A stretch of DNA of 64,000 nt from Celerinatantimonas diazotrophica (GCF_004339545.1 NZ_SMGD01000013.1:62001-126000), one strand, 5' to 3'. Numbered from the stretch's first letter, positions 1 to 9,729 are shown. Made by a program: numbers and translations. Notes: a model not told the origin generated them from the sequence alone.

Positions 1-181
1 TGGCCCCATCAGGAACCCAGCCATAAGATTTCTGAACAATCTTTAACGCTTCAATGGATGCAGAACGGGGGTCTTCATAATGATGTTTTTCCTGCTCAAT
101 CGCCTGAGCATCCGCTTCGCTTAGCGTAAACTCATTGCCGTACTCGACTTTCACCGAAATAGTTTGATTGGCTTGTTTCAT
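1..181 (-). CDS. nuoE: NADH-quinone oxidoreductase subunit E, N-terminal part (runs off the window)
   Basis: The first 60 codons are visible on the minus strand, starting at the ATG at 181-179; the rest lies outside the window. The segment HHYEDPRSASIEALKIVQ and the following YGWVPDGA are the conserved N-terminal signature of NuoE, the 24-kDa [2Fe-2S] subunit of the complex I NADH-dehydrogenase module. The start lies only 2 bp after the nuoCD stop codon, so the two genes are almost certainly translationally coupled within the nuo operon. The cysteine ligands of the iron-sulfur cluster are not in the visible part. Confidence 0.93.
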   Translation of the reverse strand, partial: MKQANQTISVKVEYGNEFTLSEADAQAIEQEKHHYEDPRSASIEALKIVQKSYGWVPDGA

Positions 182-183
182 GA

Positions 184-1989
184 TTAACGATCCACATCCG
201 ACATAACAAAATCGATACTTCCGAGATAAACCACTAAATCGGAAACTAAACTTCCCCGAATCACTGATGGGATCTGCTGCAAATGCGCAAAACTAGGTGT
301 ACGAACACGAGTTCGATAACTCACCGTATTACCATCAGAGGTCAGGTAATAACTGTTAATGCCCTTAGTTGCTTCAATCATCTGAAATGATTCGTTAGCT
401 GGCATAACCGGGCCCCAAGAAACCTGTAAAAAGTGAGTAATCAAGGTTTCGATATGCTGCAATGCTCGCTCTTTAGGTGGCGGCGTTGTCAGCGGGTGAT
501 CGGCTTTAAATGGTCCAGATGGCATGTTTTTTAAGCACTGGCGCAAAATATTCATGCTCTGACGGATTTCTTCCACTTTGAGCATGACACGGTTATAGCA
601 ATCGCTCACCCCACCGCCGACCGGAATTTCAAAGTCGAAGTTTTCATATCCTGAATAAGGTCGCCATTTACGCACATCAAATTCAATCCCAGTAGCCCGC
701 AGCCCTGCCCCTGTCACGCCCCAATCCAGTGCTTCTTGCGCATTGTAGGCAGCGACACCTTGAGAGCGCCCTTTTAAGACACTATTATGCAATGCAGCTT
801 TGACATATTCATTAAGCCGCTTAGGCATCCATGCCAAAAATTCTTCAAGCAAACGTTCCCAGCCTTTGGGCAAATCATGAGCAACGCCGCCGATACGGAA
901 CCAAGCTGGATGCATCCGAAAACCGGTAATCGCTTCGATTACATCATAAATTTTCTGACGATCCGTAAAGGCAAAAAATACCGGAGTCATGGCACCGATA
1001 TCTTGAATGAAAGTTGAGATATAAAGCAGATGACTGTTAATTCGAAACAGCTCGCTCAACATAACCCGAATTACTTCGGTACGTTCAGGCACTTTGATGC
1101 CGGCCAGTTTTTCTACAGCCAGAACATAAGGCATTTCATTCACACATCCGCCTAAATACTCGATTCGATCGGTATATGGAATGTAACTATGCCAAGACTG
1201 CCGTTCAGCCATCTTTTCTGCGCCCCGATGGTGATAACCAATATCTGGCACACAATCTTTAATTTCTTCACCATCAAGTTGCAAAACAATACGAAATGCA
1301 CCATGTGCAGATGGATGGTTAGGGCCCAAGTTAAGGAACATGAAGTCTTCATTTCCACTACTGCGCTGCATTCCCCATTCTTCAGGCTTAAAGGTAAGAG
1401 CTTCCATTTCTAGCTCTTCTTTCTGCCGAGTTAACTCAAATGGGTCAAATTCAGTCGCGCGAGCAGGATAATCTTTACGCAGTGGATTTCCCTGCCAAGT
1501 TGATGGCATTAAAATCCGTCGTAAATTGGGATGACCTTTAAAGGTGATGCCAAACATCTCCCAGGTCTCCCGTTCATACCAGTTAGCATTGGCAAAAACT
1601 TGCGTGGCAGTAGGTAGTTCCAAACTATCTTCGCTTAATGCAACTTTAAGCATGATGTCGCGATTACGATCAATCGAAAGCAGTTGGTAGAAAACCGTAA
1701 AATCTGCCTCCGGTAAATTTTCGCGATGGGTTCGCTGACGCTCATCAACACCATGCAGATCAAACAACATTGCGTATGGGCTTGGCATTTTTTTCAGGAA
1801 AGTCAGCACATCGATGATTTTTTCCCGCGCTACCCATACCACTGGCATACCGGTACGAGTAGGCTGCAAATAAACTGCCGATTTACCAAATCGATTAATG
1901 AGCTCAGGAATCACCGGATCATCATGGTGATCCATCGTTGGCCATGGCTCACTGGTGTGTTGTGTCATTGTTTGTGTCATATTCATCAC
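184..1989 (-). CDS. nuoC: NADH-quinone oxidoreductase, fused subunit C/D
   Basis: This is a 601-residue fusion of the NuoC (30-kDa) and NuoD (49-kDa) subunits of proton-pumping complex I, in the peripheral arm near the quinone site. The NuoC part holds [15 protein letters not shown] and [10 protein letters not shown]. The NuoD part starts near residue 205 with [14 protein letters not shown] and continues through [20 protein letters not shown] and the C-terminal [12 protein letters not shown]. The length matches the fused E. coli protein (about 600 aa). The frame opens with GTG (1989) followed by ATG (1986) and ATG (1980); no strong ribosome binding site separates them, so the exact start is uncertain by a few codons. 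It lies 32 bp after nuoB and 2 bp before nuoE. Confidence 0.97.
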   Translation of the reverse strand: MMNMTQTMTQHTSEPWPTMDHHDDPVIPELINRFGKSAVYLQPTRTGMPVVWVAREKIIDVLTFLKKMPSPYAMLFDLHGVDERQRTHRENLPEADFTVFYQLLSIDRNRDIMLKVALSEDSLELPTATQVFANANWYERETWEMFGITFKGHPNLRRILMPSTWQGNPLRKDYPARATEFDPFELTRQKEELEMEALTFKPEEWGMQRSSGNEDFMFLNLGPNHPSAHGAFRIVLQLDGEEIKDCVPDIGYHHRGAEKMAERQSWHSYIPYTDRIEYLGGCVNEMPYVLAVEKLAGIKVPERTEVIRVMLSELFRINSHLLYISTFIQDIGAMTPVFFAFTDRQKIYDVIEAITGFRMHPAWFRIGGVAHDLPKGWERLLEEFLAWMPKRLNEYVKAALHNSVLKGRSQGVAAYNAQEALDWGVTGAGLRATGIEFDVRKWRPYSGYENFDFEIPVGGGVSDCYNRVMLKVEEIRQSMNILRQCLKNMPSGPFKADHPLTTPPPKERALQHIETLITHFLQVSWGPVMPANESFQMIEATKGINSYYLTSDGNTVSYRTRVRTPSFAHLQQIPSVIRGSLVSDLVVYLGSIDFVMSDVDR

Positions 1990-2021
1990 TATGTCGTTAA
2001 CCGTATAATGCTCACACCACG

Positions 2022-2696
2022 TTAAAGTTCATCGGGTGTACGAAGATTTTTAACCGCAATTCGTTCACCGTGTTTGCGTTCTCTCTCCGATGGCATATTG
2101 GCGCGATAGACACCTTGATCACCGACGACCCATGAGAGTGGACGGCGCTCTTTTCCAATTGACTCTTGAAGCAGCGTTAATGCTTGAATGTATGCTTCAG
2201 GTCGTGGTGGGCATCCGGGAATATAAACATCAACCGGAAGAAATTTATCAACGCCCTGCACAACTGAATAAATGTCATACATACCACCTGAGTTAGCGCA
2301 TGACCCCATCGAAATCACCCATTTAGGCTCAAGCATTTGGTCATATAAGCGCTGGATCACTGGCGCCATTTTAGTAAAACAAGTTCCTGCAACGACCATG
2401 AAATCAGCTTGGCGAGGGGAAGCTCGTAACACTTCGGAGCCAAATCTTGCGACATCATGTGCAGCTGTAAAAGCTGTTGTCATTTCGACATAACAACATG
2501 ACAGGCCGAAATTATATGGCCAAAGGGAATGTTTGCGGCCCCAATTAACCATGTCGTGCATGGCTGTTTCCAGTTTGCCCATGTAGACACTACGATGGAC
2601 GTGCTGTTCAAGTGGGTCTGGAACAGTTTGCTTGCTTTGCAGCGGATAGTGATCATTCTCACCATCTGGCTCGGCACGAGTAAGCGTATAATCCAT
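2022..2696 (-). CDS. nuoB: NADH-quinone oxidoreductase subunit B
   Basis: NuoB (PSST) carries the terminal [4Fe-4S] cluster N2, which hands electrons to ubiquinone in complex I. Visible ligand regions are the adjacent cysteines in GLSCCYVEM, the cysteine in [13 protein letters not shown], and that in [12 protein letters not shown]. The start is placed at the ATG at 2696 ([15 protein letters not shown], 224 aa) because a GAGGTT ribosome binding site sits just before it (2701-2706) and homologues begin here. A longer open frame to 2729 would overlap nuoA. The C-terminus [15 protein letters not shown] is typical of the family. Confidence 0.97.
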   Translation of the reverse strand: MDYTLTRAEPDGENDHYPLQSKQTVPDPLEQHVHRSVYMGKLETAMHDMVNWGRKHSLWPYNFGLSCCYVEMTTAFTAAHDVARFGSEVLRASPRQADFMVVAGTCFTKMAPVIQRLYDQMLEPKWVISMGSCANSGGMYDIYSVVQGVDKFLPVDVYIPGCPPRPEAYIQALTLLQESIGKERRPLSWVVGDQGVYRANMPSERERKHGERIAVKNLRTPDEL

Positions 2697-2706
2697 GATG
2701 AACCTC

Positions 2707-3150
2707 TTATTTTTTCGGCGAACCGTCAACTAATTTGATAATCTCAGATTGTTCGCTGTAACCTTCTGCACGTTTTGGTGCCCACTCTAATGCTTTGGTA
2801 CGAATTAGGTAGACCAAACCAACCAGCAACACAACGATGAAGATGGTGGCTTCAATAAATCCTATCCAACCGTTCTCACGAATACTGCTAGACCAGGCAT
2901 ACAAATACAGCGCTTCAACATCAAAAATAACAAAGAACATAGCCACTAGGTAGAACTTCGCGGACATCCTTAGGCGAGCAGTCCCCACCGAAGAAATCCC
3001 TGATTCAAACGGGGTGTTTTTAGCCCGAGCTTTAGCTCGCCCACCCAATAAGAATCCGCCTACCAACATGGCACCACACAAAACAATCGCGACGACCAAA
3101 AATACTGTAAATGCCCAATGCTGAGCGATTGCATCAATGGCTGTAGACAT
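2707..3150 (-). CDS. nuoA: NADH-quinone oxidoreductase subunit A
   Basis: NuoA is a small membrane subunit of complex I at the junction of the membrane and peripheral arms. The 147-residue length equals that of E. coli NuoA. Three hydrophobic segments are visible (about residues 12-38, 66-86 and 96-118), with the family signature [20 protein letters not shown] in the loop and [14 protein letters not shown] in the second helix. It is the first gene of the nuo operon, so the operon promoter must lie in the AT-rich stretch above 3150. No regulator such as lrhA is adjacent; the next upstream gene is a divergent MarR-type regulator more than 1 kb away. Confidence 0.97.
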   Translation of the reverse strand: MSTAIDAIAQHWAFTVFLVVAIVLCGAMLVGGFLLGGRAKARAKNTPFESGISSVGTARLRMSAKFYLVAMFFVIFDVEALYLYAWSSSIRENGWIGFIEATIFIVVLLVGLVYLIRTKALEWAPKRAEGYSEQSEIIKLVDGSPKK

Positions 3151-4244
3151 AATTTATGTGCTCTATTTTGGTTAATAAAACTACTCAACTGCACGACGTG
3201 CAGTTGAAACGATTTTCAAGACAGTGGAAACACTCCATAAGGAGAGACACTGCTCCTATACACAAAATATTTTTAGGTAGAAGACCTAGGGAATAACATG
3301 AAGATAGATTCTATTTGGCATTATTAATAGATAACACCTATTATTTTTTATTAAACGTTATTCCCACTGGTTGAAATTCACACAGCAAAATGGGACTTGC
3401 TTCCCTGAGTTTAAAGAGAATAGACAAATCTCAGATACTGAATCCTTACAAACCACCCAAACACTTTACATCAATTTCACGATCCTTAACATACCGAAAA
3501 GGCAGCGAAACCAACAAACCCAAGCTTTTTAAAATTAATGTTTAACAAATATTAACTTTTTGTTTTTGAAATTGATAAATTAGTAAAAACCTTTTAAATA
3601 CTAAGCTTTTTAAGGCTAAATACACAAAAACAGCTCATTTACCTCAAAAAGCAGGAAAACACCTTATAAATATTAATATTTATTTAACAAAACCTCCCTA
3701 TCAAAACATTTTTAAAATAAAACATTGTTTTGATATCCTAAAATATGGCACTGATTGGCAGTTATAACAAGGCCATTTAAAGATACTTTTAGTTTTTCGA
3801 ATAAAAACTGTTTTTAAATCAGAAAAATAGCCACATAAAGCAAATATATAGATTTTTAAATACGAAACCAGTCCCAATTGAATGAGGAAATTTTTTTTTG
3901 GAAAATGATAGTTTTTTATTTATTTGTCTATAAATTAACCGGCTTGGTTCCTTCTTTACCGCCATTTTAAGGCCAATTGCTAGTTTCGATAAAAACAGAC
4001 ACATTGTCGATTTTGTTACTTTTAACCAGTAGCTTGTCTATAACCACTAAAAGAGTCCCTTAGGCAAAGAATTAGTTGTAAAGGCTAAATAAACAAACAA
4101 AACCTGTTATAATGCAACTAAATCCAAAGAGTACGGAAAACCTAACGGTATTTACATATCTTTATCTTTGGTGCGATCACAACATACGCTTTTAAAAAAT
4201 GTGATTGTTAGTTTAGTGTTTGATGGGATACGGGAGGAATATCA
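3151..4244. other. 1.1-kb AT-rich intergenic region between nuoA and a MarR regulator
   Basis: No convincing gene was found. The stretch is strikingly AT-rich with many A and T runs and lies between two divergently transcribed genes, so it should hold the nuo promoter and that of the MarR gene. The only marked structure is a perfect inverted repeat at 3186-3206 in the nuo leader (listed separately). A 61-codon open frame at 3819-4004 looks like chance coding in AT-rich DNA. Confidence 0.6.
3186..3206. promoter_or_regulatory. Perfect inverted repeat upstream of nuoA
   Basis: CAACTGCAC and GTGCAGTTG form perfect 9-bp arms around a GAC spacer, 36 bp before the nuoA start codon. It could be a protein-binding site or a hairpin in the nuo leader mRNA; there is no T-run, so a terminator is unlikely. 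The binding protein is unknown. Confidence 0.45.
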
Positions 4245-4697
4245 GTGGTAAGCGATAACAATCAGCAGTCTCCAATTGAAAAAATTGAGTTTAATTTATC
4301 TTATTTAGCGCGTTGGCTAGAGGCGAATCATCGTCGACGAACTTACCCGTTGGAAAGAGCACACTACTTGCTACTGAACTTATTATGTGAAAAATCTCCC
4401 CAATCTTCGGGCGCACTCGCTTCGCAATTAGGATTAGATTCATCAACGGTTACTCGGCAGATCAAGGCCATGATGGCGTTAGAATTACTAACCCGATTAC
4501 CTGACCCAGCGGATCGCCGTGGCTGCCTGATACAAGTCACACAGCTAGGGATTGATAAGTACGAACAAATGCAATCGATTCGTCGCGAGAATGTCGAAAA
4601 GATCTTCCAAGACTGGAGTGATGAAGAGAAACGATCGATCGGTAATGCACTGGAAAAATTAAACAATTCCATCTGCCGTAATTTGGAAAATAATTAA
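4245..4697 (+). CDS. MarR-family transcriptional regulator
   Basis: The 150-residue protein has the MarR winged-helix layout: a helix-turn-helix around residues 55-80 (SGALASQLGLDSSTVTRQIKAM) followed by the wing motif LPDPADRRGCLIQVT, then a C-terminal dimerisation helix. The start is GTG at 4245, supported by GGGAGG eight bases upstream. It is convergent with the fdhD/ydeP pair and divergent from nuo across a long gap. Its target and ligand cannot be read from sequence. Close MarR relatives respond to aromatic acids, antibiotics, oxidants or, in vibrios, osmolarity; none of these can be assigned here. Confidence 0.88.
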   Translation: MVSDNNQQSPIEKIEFNLSYLARWLEANHRRRTYPLERAHYLLLNLLCEKSPQSSGALASQLGLDSSTVTRQIKAMMALELLTRLPDPADRRGCLIQVTQLGIDKYEQMQSIRRENVEKIFQDWSDEEKRSIGNALEKLNNSICRNLENN

Positions 4698-4796
4698 TCG
4701 GTAAACAAAATTCAGACATCGCCCAATGTTCATCATCCGATGTCTGGTTTGGTTAGCCTCTGCCTCAATACAAGTTTTTTAAATCCCATCGCCTCA

Positions 4797-4825
4797 GAGC
4801 ACAGGAATACCATACTCCTGTGCTC
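4797..4825. terminator. Hairpin between convergent genes (MarR and ydeP-like)
   Basis: GAGCACAGGA and TCCTGTGCTC form a perfect 10-bp stem with a 9-nt loop, between two convergent stop codons. The T-tracts on both sides are weak, so a bidirectional terminator is plausible but not certain. Confidence 0.5.
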
Positions 4826-4831
4826 ATGCAT

Positions 4832-7144
4832 TTAGCTTTTCACTAGCAACTCTTGCGTATCTTGTTGATGTAAGCGCACTAAAACGGCTATCGACTTAGA
4901 AGTCGGAGTAAAACTTTCATCCCCATAGCTTGATAATGGAATCAGCGCATTCGCTTCAGGAAAATACGCCGCTAGATTCCCTTGTGGGATCTGATACGGA
5001 ATCACTTTAAACCCAGTGATTTGGCGCTTTTGATTGTCAGTCCAGAGTGTTTGAACATCAATCAAATCACCTTCAGTTAAATTGAGCTTATCCATATCTT
5101 GCGGATTCATAAAGACAATTTTACGTTCGCCAAAAATACCACGATAACGGTCATCATAACCATACACAGTCGTATTGTATTGATCGTGTGAACGCAACGT
5201 TTGCATAATAAATACTGGCGCTTTAGATCTTTCTATAGCCGTTACAGGGGTTATGGCTTCCGGCAAAGGATCAGCACACATCAGTGCTTTTCCACTGGCT
5301 GTTTTCCAGTTTAAATCACTCGCAGAATTGCCCAAATAAAAACCCCCGGGCTGATCTAAACGGCCATTAAAGTTCTCAAATCCAGGGATCACCGCTTCAA
5401 TTAAATCGCGGATGCGATCATAATTATCGACTAGAGCTTGCCAATCAACAGGATGGGTAGCTCCGAGTAGTGCTTTGGCTATACCAGCAATAATTGCTGG
5501 TTCAGAACGCATCTGTTCACCTGAAACATCGACCCGACCGGATGAGGCATGAACCATAGAGAATGAATCTTCAACAGTAACTTTTTGCGGGCCAGCAACT
5601 TGCATATCGATATCGGTACGACCTAGACATGGCAAAATAATAGATTCTTTACCTGGATTCACATGTGAACGGTTTAATTTAGTCGCAATATTAACCGTTA
5701 GTTCTGCGCCGCGCATCGCATCGGCAACCCTTTGCGTATCAGGGACAGCCGCAACAATATTACCACCTAAGCCAATAAAGACTTTACTCTGAGCATTACA
5801 CAATGCTTGCATTGCTTGGACAACATTATGTCCGTGCTCCCGAGGTGCAGAAATATCAAATACTTCATCAAATCGGGCCAAAAATGACTCAGCTGGCGAT
5901 TCGTTAATTCCAACCGTACGGTCGCCTTGTACATTTGAATGTCCACGGACCGGACATAGCCCTGCGCCAGGTTTACCAATCTGACCAAATAATAGCTGCA
6001 AATTTACTAGTTCGTGGATGGTTGCAACGGAGTGCTTATGCTGAGTCACTCCCATTGCCCAGGTAACAATTACCCGTTCAGCATTCTGATAAATGTTAGC
6101 AGCCCGAACAATCTGTTCATAACTCAAACCAGATTGTTCAGTAATTTGCTCCCAAGATGTTTGCTCCACCAGCGCTAAATACGCATCCATACCTTGAGTC
6201 TGTTGAGCAATAAATTCTAAATCAAACAAAGAGCTGCCCTGAGCAACAGCTTTTTTATGGCGTTCATTAAACAGTTTAACCATGCCGCGAACAGCCGCCA
6301 TATCGCCACCTAGTTTGGGCGTAAAATAATCGCTGGTTGTGGGTGTTGAGCTATAAGTTAACAGTTCAACTGGATGCTGTGGGTTAGCAAAGCGCTCCAG
6401 TCCGCGCTCTTTTAAGTTATTAAAAGCAACAACGCGAGCACCGCGTTTCGTCGCATGACTTAATGTCTCGAGCATCCTCGGATGATTGGTCCCTGGATTT
6501 TGGCCAAACAGGAAAATCGCATCAGCTTGTTCAAAATCTTCAATGCGAACGGTTCCTTTACCAATCCCAATCGTCTTAGCCAAAGCCACACTGGTTGCTT
6601 CGTGACACATATTAGAGCAATCCGGAAAGTTATTGGTGCCGTAGCAACGCGCCAATAACTGGTAGAGAAACGCCGCCTCATTGCTGGCACGCCCCGAGGT
6701 ATAAAATTCAGCCTGATTCGGTGAATCCAGCTCTTTTAATTTAGTCGCAATCAGTTTAAAAGCATCGTCCCAACTAATTGGCTCATAATGATCAGTAACA
6801 CTATTATAACGAACCGGCTCAGCCAAACGCCCCTGAAACTCAAGAAAATAATCAGTTTGTTGGTTTAACCAGCTGACTGGATACTGGGCAAAAAATTCTT
6901 CACCAACACGCCGCGTTGTTGCTTCCCAGTTCACTGCCTTAGCACCGTTTTCACAGAATCGAAAACGTCCCGGGACACCTTTTTCTCCCCAAGCACAACC
7001 AGGACAGTCGAAACCGTGATCTTGGTTGGTACGCAGCAAATTGCTAATATTTTTCGCAACATTCTGACTTTTCAACAAATGGGTAGTCGTTGCTTTTAAC
7101 GCCCCCCAACCACCCGCGGGACCTTGATACTCTTTGTGACTCAT
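4832..7144 (-). CDS. ydeP: YdeP/FdhF-type molybdopterin oxidoreductase
   Basis: This 770-residue protein belongs to the formate-dehydrogenase-alpha-like family of molybdopterin-guanine-dinucleotide enzymes (E. coli YdeP, about 760 aa). The family-specific N-terminus MSHKEYQGPAGGWGALKATT and the motif FDCPGCAWGE are present, followed by the molybdopterin-binding core (FGQNPGTNHPRMLETL; MGVTQHKHSVATIHELVNLQ; GRTDIDMQ). No signal peptide is seen, so it is probably cytoplasmic. The true substrate of YdeP proteins is not established; E. coli YdeP is linked to acid resistance. It lies 10 bp after fdhD in the same direction, and FdhD is the sulfurtransferase that activates such cofactors, which supports a common operon. 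Confidence 0.9.
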   Translation of the reverse strand: MSHKEYQGPAGGWGALKATTTHLLKSQNVAKNISNLLRTNQDHGFDCPGCAWGEKGVPGRFRFCENGAKAVNWEATTRRVGEEFFAQYPVSWLNQQTDYFLEFQGRLAEPVRYNSVTDHYEPISWDDAFKLIATKLKELDSPNQAEFYTSGRASNEAAFLYQLLARCYGTNNFPDCSNMCHEATSVALAKTIGIGKGTVRIEDFEQADAIFLFGQNPGTNHPRMLETLSHATKRGARVVAFNNLKERGLERFANPQHPVELLTYSSTPTTSDYFTPKLGGDMAAVRGMVKLFNERHKKAVAQGSSLFDLEFIAQQTQGMDAYLALVEQTSWEQITEQSGLSYEQIVRAANIYQNAERVIVTWAMGVTQHKHSVATIHELVNLQLLFGQIGKPGAGLCPVRGHSNVQGDRTVGINESPAESFLARFDEVFDISAPREHGHNVVQAMQALCNAQSKVFIGLGGNIVAAVPDTQRVADAMRGAELTVNIATKLNRSHVNPGKESIILPCLGRTDIDMQVAGPQKVTVEDSFSMVHASSGRVDVSGEQMRSEPAIIAGIAKALLGATHPVDWQALVDNYDRIRDLIEAVIPGFENFNGRLDQPGGFYLGNSASDLNWKTASGKALMCADPLPEAITPVTAIERSKAPVFIMQTLRSHDQYNTTVYGYDDRYRGIFGERKIVFMNPQDMDKLNLTEGDLIDVQTLWTDNQKRQITGFKVIPYQIPQGNLAAYFPEANALIPLSSYGDESFTPTSKSIAVLVRLHQQDTQELLVKS

Positions 7145-7154
7145 CTCTTAAATC

Positions 7155-8033
7155 TCATCGTTCGGCATCTAGCGCTAATCGCCAATGGCCGTGATATACA
7201 TTAAACTGGCGTGCTTTGGTAAATCCGATTAGAGTCATATTAAATTGTTTGGCCATATCAACAGCTAAAGTCGAAGGCGCTCCAACCGCGACAATCACGG
7301 GAATCGATGCCAACATAGCCTTTTGTACCAATTCAAAACTAACTCTGCCGCTGAGTACCAAAACACTCTGCGGCTGCCAAAGATCCTGGTCATATATTTG
7401 CCCAATCAATTTATCAAGCGCATTGTGACGACCAACATCCTCAGCAATTTGAACAACTCCTTCACCAGACCAGAATCCAGCACCATGCACAGCACCAGTC
7501 CGAGCAAATAACTGTTGCTGATTACGTAACTGTTGCGGCATTTGCAGAACAGCTTCGGGAGCTAACCATCCGGCGGCTTCATCAATTGATACGGGTCGTT
7601 TTAAACACAGTGACCGCATCGATGTCATTCCACAGATCCCGCAACTAGACTGACTAACATAACTACGCGCAAGCAACTCCCAGTCCGGTTCAATCCCTTT
7701 TTTTAAACTGACTAACAGATGATTGTGACTATGGCGCTGCTCACTATCGAACACAGTGATAGAGTCAACATCATCTAAACAGGTGATGACTTGTTGGGTC
7801 AAAAGTAACCCACGGACCAGAGCTATATCGTTACCCGGCGTACGCATAGTAAGGCTCCATTCACGATGACAAACATCATTCAGCGCTGGATCAAACCACT
7901 GCAAACTAATTTGCAGTGGCTCTTCTACTGCTACGTCATCACCTTCCAGCTGCATTAAATATTCATCATCTTTGATACTGCAGCGTTGTCGATAGATACA
8001 ACTGACCCCTGACGCGATATTTTGCGTTATCAT
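7155..8033 (-). CDS. fdhD: Formate dehydrogenase accessory sulfurtransferase FdhD
   Basis: FdhD passes sulfur from the IscS desulfurase to the molybdenum cofactor of formate-dehydrogenase-type enzymes. The catalytic pair is the CGIC motif at Cys131 and Cys134 (SSCGICGM), and the other hallmark is EDVGRHNALDKLIG followed by SGRVSFELVQKA. The length (292 aa) fits the family (about 280). The start at 8033 has an AAGGTGA ribosome binding site. It is the first gene of a two-gene unit with the YdeP-like enzyme, implying that this enzyme is its client. The promoter lies in the 8034-8353 gap shared with the divergent peroxidase gene. Confidence 0.95.
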   Translation of the reverse strand: MITQNIASGVSCIYRQRCSIKDDEYLMQLEGDDVAVEEPLQISLQWFDPALNDVCHREWSLTMRTPGNDIALVRGLLLTQQVITCLDDVDSITVFDSEQRHSHNHLLVSLKKGIEPDWELLARSYVSQSSCGICGMTSMRSLCLKRPVSIDEAAGWLAPEAVLQMPQQLRNQQQLFARTGAVHGAGFWSGEGVVQIAEDVGRHNALDKLIGQIYDQDLWQPQSVLVLSGRVSFELVQKAMLASIPVIVAVGAPSTLAVDMAKQFNMTLIGFTKARQFNVYHGHWRLALDAER

Positions 8034-8353
8034 AATGTTATCACCTTGTATATTTATGTTAGCTGATTTTCTGAATGGTTATTAGCCAAAGATAAAAAAG
8101 AATTCGCTATGGGAGGCTATCTTCGACCAGATAGCTAACTTATGAATTGATTATCAACAACATTACTGCAATTACTATTCGAGCTGTAAAATACTCTTAT
8201 CAAAAGATCCAGTCAAGAACAACATATTTACATAAATTAACATTTTATTAACGCCCTCATGAAGCGTCATATAATCCTCAAATACCTTTACATTCAACCT
8301 TAAAGTGTTAGCGTGAAAGACTGTCATGTTAGACATAACGAAAAGAGGCTATG
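8034..8353. other. Divergent promoter region fdhD / btuE
   Basis: This gap separates two divergent genes and must carry both promoters. It holds an inverted repeat GCTATCT-N6-AGATAGC (8116-8122 and 8129-8135), a possible operator or hairpin. The sequence TTGATTATCAA near 8146 resembles an FNR box but its spacer is too short. No gene was seen. Confidence 0.45.
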
Positions 8354-8899
8354 ATGAGTCAATCGATAACACAAATCCCTTTTAACAAGCTTGATGGTAC
8401 CCCCACTTCGCTAGAGGAGTTCTCTGGCTCCGTGGTATTAATTGTGAACGTGGCGTCAAAATGTGGTCTAACACCTCAATATGAGCAACTTGTTGAACTC
8501 TACCACCAATATAAAGACAAAGGACTGGTTGTTCTGGGCTTTCCAGCTAATAACTTTGCCAGCCAAGAACCAGGAAGCAATAGTGAAATTGCAACTTTCT
8601 GTAGTGCTACTTATGGCGTGGATTTTCCAATGGCCGAGAAGATATCCGTTAACGGCGCTGACCGCCATCCACTCTACCAAGCCTTAATTGCCGCCAAGCC
8701 TGACACTTTACGTAATCCTGACATGAGCTTTGAAAAACGCCTGAAAGACAAAGGGCTAGGTGTGGAAAATGAGAGCGATATAACTTGGAATTTTGAGAAG
8801 TTTTTACTCAGTACCGATGGCCAAGTCATTGGTCGATTTGCACCCGATATTGAGCCAACCGACCAACGAATCACCAGTACTATCGAAAAAGCACTGTAA
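8354..8899 (+). CDS. btuE: Glutathione peroxidase-family thiol peroxidase (BtuE-like)
   Basis: This small cytoplasmic peroxidase reduces hydrogen peroxide and organic hydroperoxides. The active-site Cys is in NVASKCGLTPQYEQL (Cys37), with the catalytic Gln in FPANNFASQEPGS and the Trp-Asn in ITWNFEKFL. It is a cysteine rather than selenocysteine enzyme, like E. coli BtuE (183 aa), for which thioredoxin rather than glutathione is probably the reductant. Two ATG codons are in tandem (8351, 8354). GAGG at 8345-8348 is better spaced for the second, which is used here (181 aa). It appears monocistronic and ends at a terminator-like hairpin. Confidence 0.93.
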   Translation: MSQSITQIPFNKLDGTPTSLEEFSGSVVLIVNVASKCGLTPQYEQLVELYHQYKDKGLVVLGFPANNFASQEPGSNSEIATFCSATYGVDFPMAEKISVNGADRHPLYQALIAAKPDTLRNPDMSFEKRLKDKGLGVENESDITWNFEKFLLSTDGQVIGRFAPDIEPTDQRITSTIEKAL

Positions 8900-8912
8900 T
8901 CGACGATACACC

Positions 8913-8945
8913 AAAGGCGGATAATTGTTCAATCTATCCGCCTTT
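8913..8945. terminator. Bidirectional terminator between btuE and the Nudix gene
   Basis: AAAGGCGGATA and TATCCGCCTTT form a perfect 11-bp stem with an 11-nt loop, placed between two convergent stop codons, with short T-runs at the stem base on both strands. Confidence 0.75.
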
Positions 8946-8949
8946 GTAG

Positions 8950-9357
8950 TTAATCAACTAAATCTTGCTCAATTAACCACTCTAAAACTTTTACCGCGGC
9001 TACTGAACATTGATCAGATGAATCACTGTTAAGCCATTCGAACTGTTCAATCTCAGCACTTGCTTGTGGCTGTTGATTATCAGCTGTTGCCCAATAACAG
9101 GTAAGCTGAACCTCTACCCCAATGGCTTTGCCGTCAGCTTGCGCACGAAACACTCCTGCCGGACGTAATGAAGATGGCTCTAAATGAATAGACAACTCTT
9201 CATGGATCTCTCGAATTAATGCCTGCTGATCCGTCTCTCCTGCTTCACGTTTTCCACCGGGAAGGTAAAAAAGCTCTTTGCCATAAGAACGAACAGCGAG
9301 AAAGCGGCGTTGATGCAAAGCGATCCAAGCCAATTTATCGATGACTTGCTGAGTCAT
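8950..9357 (-). CDS. Nudix hydrolase
   Basis: This 135-residue protein carries the Nudix box, read as GGKREAGETDQQALIREIHEEL, which fits G-x5-E-x7-R-E-U-x-E-E-x-G-U except that Ser replaces the last Gly. Nudix enzymes hydrolyse nucleoside diphosphates linked to another group; the substrate here is unknown. FLAVRSYGKELFYLPGGK before the box resembles small MutT-like housecleaning enzymes. The start at 9357 is preferred over an upstream ATG at 9375 because GGAAA sits just before it. It is convergent with btuE and shares its terminator hairpin. Confidence 0.85.
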   Translation of the reverse strand: MTQQVIDKLAWIALHQRRFLAVRSYGKELFYLPGGKREAGETDQQALIREIHEELSIHLEPSSLRPAGVFRAQADGKAIGVEVQLTCYWATADNQQPQASAEIEQFEWLNSDSSDQCSVAAVKVLEWLIEQDLVD

Positions 9358-9650
9358 AAATTTTCCAATTATCAATAGATTTTATTATTTTAAAGCCCAC
9401 CAAGATTAATTCAATCTCCATAGACTTGCGGATGTTTCCCGGCTTGATCCTCAGTCGTTTTAAATAAAGTCAGTGGTGAGATAAAAACCGATATTTAATC
9501 GCCGCAAAGCCAAATAAATAGCAATAACCCCTTAGAGAATCACGTCTTTCAATGATGACTAAATATCATTGCTATCAGATTTGTGTGAAGCAGCTACGAG
9601 CTTTGGTAAAAACTGAAGAGCGTTTTTCGATCTGCCGCACAAGTTACTCT

Positions 9651-9699
9651 GAAACCGGTTGCAGAGACGAACATCATATCGCACATTGAAACCGGTTTC
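9651..9699. promoter_or_regulatory. Two AscG/LacI-type operators upstream of the asc operon
   Basis: A perfect palindrome GAAACCGGTTTC lies at 9688-9699 and a second, partly degenerate copy GAAACCGGTTGC at 9651-9662, 37 bp apart centre to centre. GAAACCGGTTTC is the known core of E. coli AscG/GalR-type operators. An AscG homologue is encoded at the end of this operon, so autoregulated repression is inferred. The rest of the 9376-9729 gap shows no gene. Confidence 0.82.
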
Positions 9700-9729
9700 A
9701 AAGAAGTCATAACAGTGATGAGGGAATTC

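Noticed and set aside
3819-4004. 61-codon open frame in the nuo/MarR gap
   Set aside because: Composition is that of AT-rich non-coding DNA, with no ribosome binding site and no recognisable protein features.
8146-8160. FNR-like TTGATTATCAA near fdhD/btuE
   Set aside because: The half-sites are separated by one base instead of four, so FNR could not bind as a dimer.
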